Source of the DNA: Candidatus Latescibacterota bacterium
Lineage (GTDB): Bacteria > Latescibacterota > UBA2968 > UBA8231
Assembly: GCA_022825185.1 (NCBI GenBank)
Contig: JAJDYK010000030.1
Span: 1-27,898 of the forward strand
Length of the DNA: 27,898 nucleotides
Reading direction: 5' to 3'
Below the pieces are notes generated by a model. The model ran no database searches. It was not told where the DNA came from and saw only the letters and a program-made list of their open reading frames with translations. Below are positions 24,197-27,898 of this stretch, piece after piece. Numbering within the stretch: the first letter of the stretch is position 1; every line of letters begins with the position of its first letter. Made by a program: the position numbers and the translations under genes.

Positions 24197-24475
24197 TCAG
24201 TGGTAATCTACTAGGTCCACGTCGCTGGCGTGCACGCCCTCGAAGCAAAACACGATGCGCCAGTTACCTGACACGCTGACCGACCAGTAGCCGGCAAGGT
24301 TGCCCTTCAATGGATGTAGCCGAAAGCCCGGCAGATCCATGTCCGCAGGTCTCGTCGCCTCGTCGAGACGCGCCAGAATCCGCTCGATTTTGGCAACGTA
24401 TGCTGGCGACACTCGCCGCCGGTCTCCCTTTTCGTAGAGAAGCTGGAGGCCGTTGTGTCGGAAGCGGACAATCAT
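24197..24475 (-). CDS. higB: HigB-type toxin, RelE/ParE-superfamily mRNA interferase
   Basis: 92 residues from ATG 24475. Motifs of the HigB family are intact: [20 protein letters not shown], then RIVFCF and a C-terminal VDLVDYH. These proteins bind the ribosome and cut translated mRNA. The N-terminal half ([40 protein letters not shown]) is also as expected, so the toxin looks complete. It is transcribed away from the small antitoxin-like gene at 24559, with 83 bases between them for both promoters; no Shine-Dalgarno is obvious for higB. Confidence 0.92.
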   Translation of the reverse strand: MIVRFRHNGLQLLYEKGDRRRVSPAYVAKIERILARLDEATRPADMDLPGFRLHPLKGNLAGYWSVSVSGNWRIVFCFEGVHASDVDLVDYH

Positions 24476-24558
24476 TCATAGAATGTAACCTGTCACTTCC
24501 CAGTTTGCCATTCTTCTTGGTGGACCAGAGATTTGTTCCTAGGAGGCTACCTCAACCA

Positions 24559-24720
24559 ATGCGCGAAAAATCTACTGGCAAAATGCGCGACCGGACGAAT
24601 CTGAAGAGGCTGGATAGCCTCACCGACGAAGAGATTGAACAGGCGGCTCGGTCCGATGCCGATACCTTGCTGTTGGAAGAGTGCGATATCGCGTCCCTCA
24701 AAGTAAATAGACCGCAGTGA
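24559..24720 (+). CDS. Small orphan antitoxin-like protein (BrnA-like C-terminus), 53 residues
   Basis: ATG 24559 lies 12 bases after AGGAGG. The frame is open further upstream, but that part is antisense to higB. The sequence has a basic start (REKSTGKMRDRTN) and an acidic end with LTDEEIEQAARSDADTLLL, the pattern of small antitoxins of the BrnA type that end in TDEEIxxAxxxDxD. No matching BrnT toxin is next to it. Its stop overlaps the surE start (GTGA at 24717-24720), so the two are probably translated together. Whether it acts on a toxin elsewhere is unknown. Confidence 0.6.
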   Translation: MREKSTGKMRDRTNLKRLDSLTDEEIEQAARSDADTLLLEECDIASLKVNRPQ

Positions 24721-25400
24721 AACTAATCGTTACCAACGACGACGGCATCGACGCAGAGGGCCTGCAGACCTTGGTACACTTGGCGTCGCGGTGGGGCGAG
24801 GTCGTCGTTGTCGCGCCGGCCGAGCCTCAGTCCGGCATTGGACATCAGTTGACAACCGATAGGCCCATTCGCGTGGATAAACTGGCGGAAAAACGCTACC
24901 GGATATGGGGCACGCCGGCCGACTGTTCTCGTCTGGCGCTCAACTGCCTAGCGTCCGACGGGGACTGGGTGCTCTCCGGGATCAATCACGGAGGAAATCT
25001 TGGGGTGGATGTGTACGAATCCGGCACGGTAGCCGCCGCCAGAGAGGCTACTATCCACGGTTGTAAGGCCGTCGCCCTGTCCCACTACACCGTAAAGGGC
25101 CGGTCGGTCGATTGGCCGCTGGCCGCCGAACGGCTGCGGCCGATTTTGAACGACGTGCTGAACGGGACGCTGGAAGCCGGATATTTTCTGAACGTGAATC
25201 TGCCCCATCCCGAACACGACCGGATATGCTTGGAAACGAAACACGCCCCGGTGGATACCAGCCCTCATAAAACTACATTCTCGCAAACTGGCGATGGCTT
25301 TTTATATACCGGAATCTATCAAGAGCGCCGCCGGCAACCCGGCAGCGACGTAGATCTCTGTTTCAAGGGTCATATTTCCCTGTCGAAAATCGCCGTTTGA
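24717..25400 (+). CDS. surE: 5'/3'-nucleotidase SurE
   Basis: 227 residues starting at GTG, which overlaps the previous stop. SurE signatures are complete: VTNDDGID with Asp8 and Asp9, PAEPQSGIGH with Ser39, and SGINHGGNLGVDVYESGTVAAA, which together bind the divalent metal and the phosphate. SurE dephosphorylates nucleoside monophosphates and can act on short polyphosphate, and is often tied to survival in stationary phase. The length is slightly shorter than the 250 of E. coli, with a compact C-terminus. It is set between an antitoxin-like gene and a sugar-acid dehydratase-like gene (42 bases on). Confidence 0.93.
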   Translation: MKLIVTNDDGIDAEGLQTLVHLASRWGEVVVVAPAEPQSGIGHQLTTDRPIRVDKLAEKRYRIWGTPADCSRLALNCLASDGDWVLSGINHGGNLGVDVYESGTVAAAREATIHGCKAVALSHYTVKGRSVDWPLAAERLRPILNDVLNGTLEAGYFLNVNLPHPEHDRICLETKHAPVDTSPHKTTFSQTGDGFLYTGIYQERRRQPGSDVDLCFKGHISLSKIAV

Positions 25401-25442
25401 ATAGGTTGCACTTTAATCGACAAAACACGACGGAGCAGATTG

Positions 25443-26600
25443 ATGAAGATAGCTGACGTTAGAGCATTCCCGTTGCGGATCAGTAAGTCGGAAGAGGCGT
25501 CGCGAGCGCCGACGGTCGATGCCGGCGATTACCAAGTGGACCATTCAAGGTCCATAACGATCTACTCGCCCCATCACGAGACCACCGTTGTCAGGATTGA
25601 GACGGACAACGGGATCGTCGGGTGGGGTGAGGCGCAGTCGCCGGTGTCGCCGAACACCACTGCGACGATCGTGCGCGAATTAGTGCGGCCGTTGGTGATG
25701 GGGCGCGATCCGTTCGACATTGAGGCGATTTGGACGTGCAACTACGATGCGATGCGAGAGCGCGGACATCTGACGGGATTCTACATCGACGCTCTCGCAG
25801 GAACGGACATCGCCTTGTGGGATATCGTGGGAAAGGCTATTGGGAAGCCGGTACACAAAATTGCGGGTGGGCGGTATCGAGAGGAGATACCGCTCTACGC
25901 AGGGATCGGCGGCACGGACCCGGCGAAGGTTGCGGATGCGGCTGAGGAGCATGTGGGCTTAGGGTACAAGGCGCTGAAGTTGCACTTGTTGTTGGATGTA
26001 GAGAGCGTCGCGGAGATTTGCCGCGCCGTGCGGCAGCGCGTCGGGCCGGGCATCATGCTGATGGTCGATACGCACATGCGGCAGACGGTCGCCAGTTCGA
26101 TACGGCTGGGTCGCGAACTGGAGAAGCTGAGTTTTACTTGGTTGGAAGCGCCGATCATACCGGACGATATACCGGGTCAGGCTGAGATAACCCGAGCGTT
26201 GGATATGGCGGTGGCGATAGGGGAGTGGACGCGCACTCGCTACGAGATGCGCGAGCAGTTCGAGCGCCGGGCGTACGACATTTTGATGCACGACATCGCG
26301 CGGACGGGGATTACCGAGGGGCATCGGATTGCGACGCTGGCCGACACCTACAACATTCCGGTCGCGCCGCATGTCGGAGGGGGTGGGATCCTATCGGTGG
26401 CGGCGACTGTCGAATGGTCGGCGTCGTGCCCGAACTTCATGATTATGGAGCACAGCCACCACGCCAACGCGATGAAGAGTCGGATACTCAAGGAGCCATA
26501 CGAACCCGAAAACGGCTACTATAAGGTTACGGATCGGCCGGGGTTGGGCGTTGAGGTGGATGAGGCGGCGTTGGAGACATACGCGTTTCCGGGAGGTTGA
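25443..26600 (+). CDS. Mandelate racemase/muconate lactonizing enzyme family protein, probable sugar-acid dehydratase
   Basis: 385 residues; ATG 25443 follows CGGAG, with a TTG one codon before it. It has the enolase-superfamily cap (N-terminal, IADVRAFPLRI to GWGEAQSP) and barrel. Catalytic positions: Lys in KALKLHLL, the metal ligands Asp (MVDTH), Glu (WLEAPI) and Glu (AIGEW), then a His in APHVGGGG. The tail ILKEPYEPENGYYKV to PGLGVEVDEAAL is typical of acid-sugar dehydratases of the gluconate/mannonate/galactonate kind. Such enzymes remove water from aldonic acids to give 2-keto-3-deoxy acids. The substrate is not determined. The Rieske gene follows 4 bases after, its ribosome site inside this gene's end, so the two are one operon. 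Confidence 0.9.
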   Translation: MKIADVRAFPLRISKSEEASRAPTVDAGDYQVDHSRSITIYSPHHETTVVRIETDNGIVGWGEAQSPVSPNTTATIVRELVRPLVMGRDPFDIEAIWTCNYDAMRERGHLTGFYIDALAGTDIALWDIVGKAIGKPVHKIAGGRYREEIPLYAGIGGTDPAKVADAAEEHVGLGYKALKLHLLLDVESVAEICRAVRQRVGPGIMLMVDTHMRQTVASSIRLGRELEKLSFTWLEAPIIPDDIPGQAEITRALDMAVAIGEWTRTRYEMREQFERRAYDILMHDIARTGITEGHRIATLADTYNIPVAPHVGGGGILSVAATVEWSASCPNFMIMEHSHHANAMKSRILKEPYEPENGYYKVTDRPGLGVEVDEAALETYAFPGG

Positions 26601-26604
26601 AAGT

Positions 26605-27627
26605 GTGAACAGCATTGATGGGCTACCAGCGTTTCCCGAAGGGTGGTATTTCGTCGCAAGCCGCGAGTCCATTCTGCGAGAGAAACTGATCGAGAAGAAA
26701 TGGCTGGGCGAGGAAATCGTCGCTTGGCGCGACGAGGCAGGCCGCGTCTGCGTGGCCGATGCGGTATGTCCGCACTTAGGCTCGCACTTGGGACCGGAGG
26801 TCGGCGGCAAGGTATGTAATGGACGCCTCGTCTGTCCGTTTCACGGGTTTGAGTTTGATGCGACTGGCCAATGCGTTGCCACTCCGAACGCCCCGGCACC
26901 CAAAGCTGCGAAACTGAAGGTATATGAGACGCGAGAGATTCTCGGCATGGTCTTCGCTTGGTTCGGGAGCGGAGGTCGGCCGCCGCAATGGGAGCTTCCG
27001 AATGCCCCACCCTCCGGTGAGGAGTGGGGTAAACTGGGATTCCAGAGCCTCCGGTTCCGCGGTCATCCCCAGGAAACGGCAGAGAACTCCGTGGACTTTG
27101 GGCACCTGCGCTACGTACACGGCTACGACAATGTGAATCCGGTCGGTTCAGTAACGGTAGATGGTGCCTATCTGAAGAGTTGCTTCGACTTCAAACGCGT
27201 TCGCAGGATCCTAGGTATAAAAGACCTCGTGTACGACATTTCGGCCGTTACCCATATTCACGGACTCGGCTATTCCTTCGTCGAAATCCACGAGAAAACC
27301 ATTGATATGAATGCGAGATTGTGGATACTTCCAACACCCATTGACGGCACCCTCATCGATTTTGTACTGGTCAGCCAACTGCGGGAAATCCGCAAGCCCC
27401 GGCGGTTCATCACGGGTCTGGGTTTCCTGCCGATAAAGTTGCGCCAAAGGCTGATGAATCACATTCTGCTTTCACAGCAAAAACGGGATGTGCTGCAGGA
27501 TGTGGTGATCTGGGAACGGAAGCGGTATCAAACTCCCCCCAGGTTGTGCCGGGCGGACGGACCCATAGGGAAATACCGCCGCTATTGTCGGCAGTTCTAT
27601 CCGGATCTGCCGCCCCGCCCCGCCTGA
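26605..27627 (+). CDS. Rieske non-heme iron oxygenase, KshA/DAF-36-like
   Basis: 340 residues; GTG 26605 lies 7 bases after GGGAGGT (26591-26597), which decides the start. The Rieske [2Fe-2S] ligands are Cys55/His57 (CPHLG) and Cys77/His80 (CPFHGF). The mononuclear iron site is ENSVDFGHLRYVHG, with His167 and His172 and Asp164; this motif with AENSVDF and FxYVHG is characteristic of the branch that includes 3-ketosteroid-9-alpha-hydroxylase KshA and the cholesterol 7-desaturases DAF-36/Neverland, more than of aromatic-ring dioxygenases. It needs a reductase and ferredoxin, not found here. The length fits KshA. A steroid or sterol substrate is inferred from the motif and from the convergent neighbour, not proven. 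Confidence 0.82.
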   Translation: MNSIDGLPAFPEGWYFVASRESILREKLIEKKWLGEEIVAWRDEAGRVCVADAVCPHLGSHLGPEVGGKVCNGRLVCPFHGFEFDATGQCVATPNAPAPKAAKLKVYETREILGMVFAWFGSGGRPPQWELPNAPPSGEEWGKLGFQSLRFRGHPQETAENSVDFGHLRYVHGYDNVNPVGSVTVDGAYLKSCFDFKRVRRILGIKDLVYDISAVTHIHGLGYSFVEIHEKTIDMNARLWILPTPIDGTLIDFVLVSQLREIRKPRRFITGLGFLPIKLRQRLMNHILLSQQKRDVLQDVVIWERKRYQTPPRLCRADGPIGKYRRYCRQFYPDLPPRPA

Positions 27628-27720
27628 AGCGCCGATCGTGGGGGCAATGGAGCCTCGTCCGCCCCGGCGGCGGTGAGCACCCCTCGCTCCGGCGGGGCAA
27701 ACTCTTGCGCGACCAATGCC

Positions 27721-27736
27721 ACAACTGACGAGTTGT
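27721..27736 (+). terminator. Weak hairpin between convergent genes
   Basis: ACAACT-GACG-AGTTGT, a perfect six-base inverted repeat between the stop of the Rieske gene (27627) and the stop of the convergent gene (27775). No U-tract follows on either strand, so it is at best a weak terminator. A GC-rich repeat GCCCCG and CGGGGC also occurs in this spacer. Confidence 0.3.
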
Positions 27737-27774
27737 CGCATCCGAACGGTCAAGTGTCCGCGATCGCTCAGGCC

Positions 27775-27898
27775 TCAGTAGATGCCCGGTATCAGGGCCC
27801 GGCGGTGCGCCGGATAATCGCTGAACGTTTCGAGATACCATCGATGGTTGCTCCTCGCCCTCGGAGCAAGATTTGCGACGGTGAACAGCATGAATGCA
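27775..27898 (-). CDS. C-terminus of a steroid 5-alpha-reductase-like / DUF1295 methyltransferase-type membrane protein (N-terminus outside the window)
   Basis: 40 codons enter from the right edge on the minus strand and end at TGA (27777-27775): [20 protein letters not shown], then [20 protein letters not shown]. The string [21 protein letters not shown], with the final RxALIP, is the characteristic C-terminus of 3-oxo-5-alpha-steroid 4-dehydrogenases (PF02544), which bind NADPH here; it is shared by related trans-2-enoyl reductases and some ICMT-like proteins. Convergent with the Rieske oxygenase, 147 bases apart. Only about a seventh of the protein is visible. Confidence 0.68.
   Translation of the reverse strand, partial: AFMLFTVANLAPRARSNHRWYLETFSDYPAHRRALIPGIY

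Noticed and set aside
24310..24558. N-terminal extension of the small antitoxin-like gene.
   Set aside because: This stretch is antisense to the well-supported higB gene; ATG 24559 with AGGAGG upstream is sufficient.
1..27898. tRNA genes, CRISPR arrays, insertion sequences and replication origins.
   Set aside because: No cloverleaf-like segment, regularly spaced repeats, transposase motifs or terminal inverted repeats were found by eye.

Overview
The window is a GC-rich, gene-dense bacterial segment with no rRNA, tRNA, CRISPR array or insertion sequence that I can see. Four features recall uncultivated FCB-type lineages such as Latescibacterota or Poribacteria: a secreted protein ending in a FlgD-like Ig domain, a DUF6785/DUF6784 transporter-like protein, a large phosphodiesterase, and MR/MLE, Rieske, aldo/keto reductase and hydroxyacid dehydrogenase genes. 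This placement rests on gene content only. A mainly Gram-negative envelope is supported by a lipoprotein signal and a probable outer-membrane barrel.

Left part (1-7.9 kb, minus strand): a tight four-gene operon for the cell surface. In transcription order it encodes a SurA-like peptidyl-prolyl isomerase lipoprotein, a discoidin-like/FlgD-Ig secreted protein, a large secreted barrel-like protein with Asp/Asn-rich repeats, and a polytopic membrane protein cut by the window edge. A good promoter lies almost on top of the first ATG. Next come a divergent pair (DUF6785 membrane protein and phosphodiesterase, 7.9-12.0 kb), then a D-2-hydroxyacid dehydrogenase and an aldo/keto reductase (12.2-14.1 kb).

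Middle (14.1-17.0 kb): the C-terminal half of a beta-lactamase-type serine hydrolase begins exactly at the aldo/keto reductase stop and looks like a remnant. It is followed by a VapBC toxin-antitoxin pair with a palindromic operator, and by a convergent operon (DUF2089 regulator, five-helix membrane protein with a DUF3887-like tail, 70-aa PH-like protein). An AT-rich divergent region separates this operon from an MgtE magnesium transporter (17.2-18.6 kb).

The most interesting region is 18.9-23.8 kb: four overlapping or nearly touching genes, rich in AGG/AGA arginine codons. They encode a four-helix membrane protein with soluble flanks, a membrane-anchored von Willebrand A-like protein, a MotA/TolQ/ExbB-like channel with a very long coiled-coil tail (ZorA-like plan), and a single-span coiled-coil protein (MotB/ZorB-like topology) whose C-terminal domain is not the usual OmpA type. 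No helicase or nuclease accompanies them. I read this as a candidate ion-driven envelope complex, possibly antiphage, that does not match a described Zorya type.

Right part (23.9-27.9 kb): a HigBA toxin-antitoxin pair, an orphan antitoxin-like small gene overlapping surE, surE itself, and an MR/MLE-family sugar-acid dehydratase-like gene directly followed by a Rieske oxygenase resembling KshA/DAF-36 steroid enzymes. The convergent gene at the right edge ends like a steroid 5-alpha-reductase, so this end may hold a steroid- or sterol-modifying cluster.
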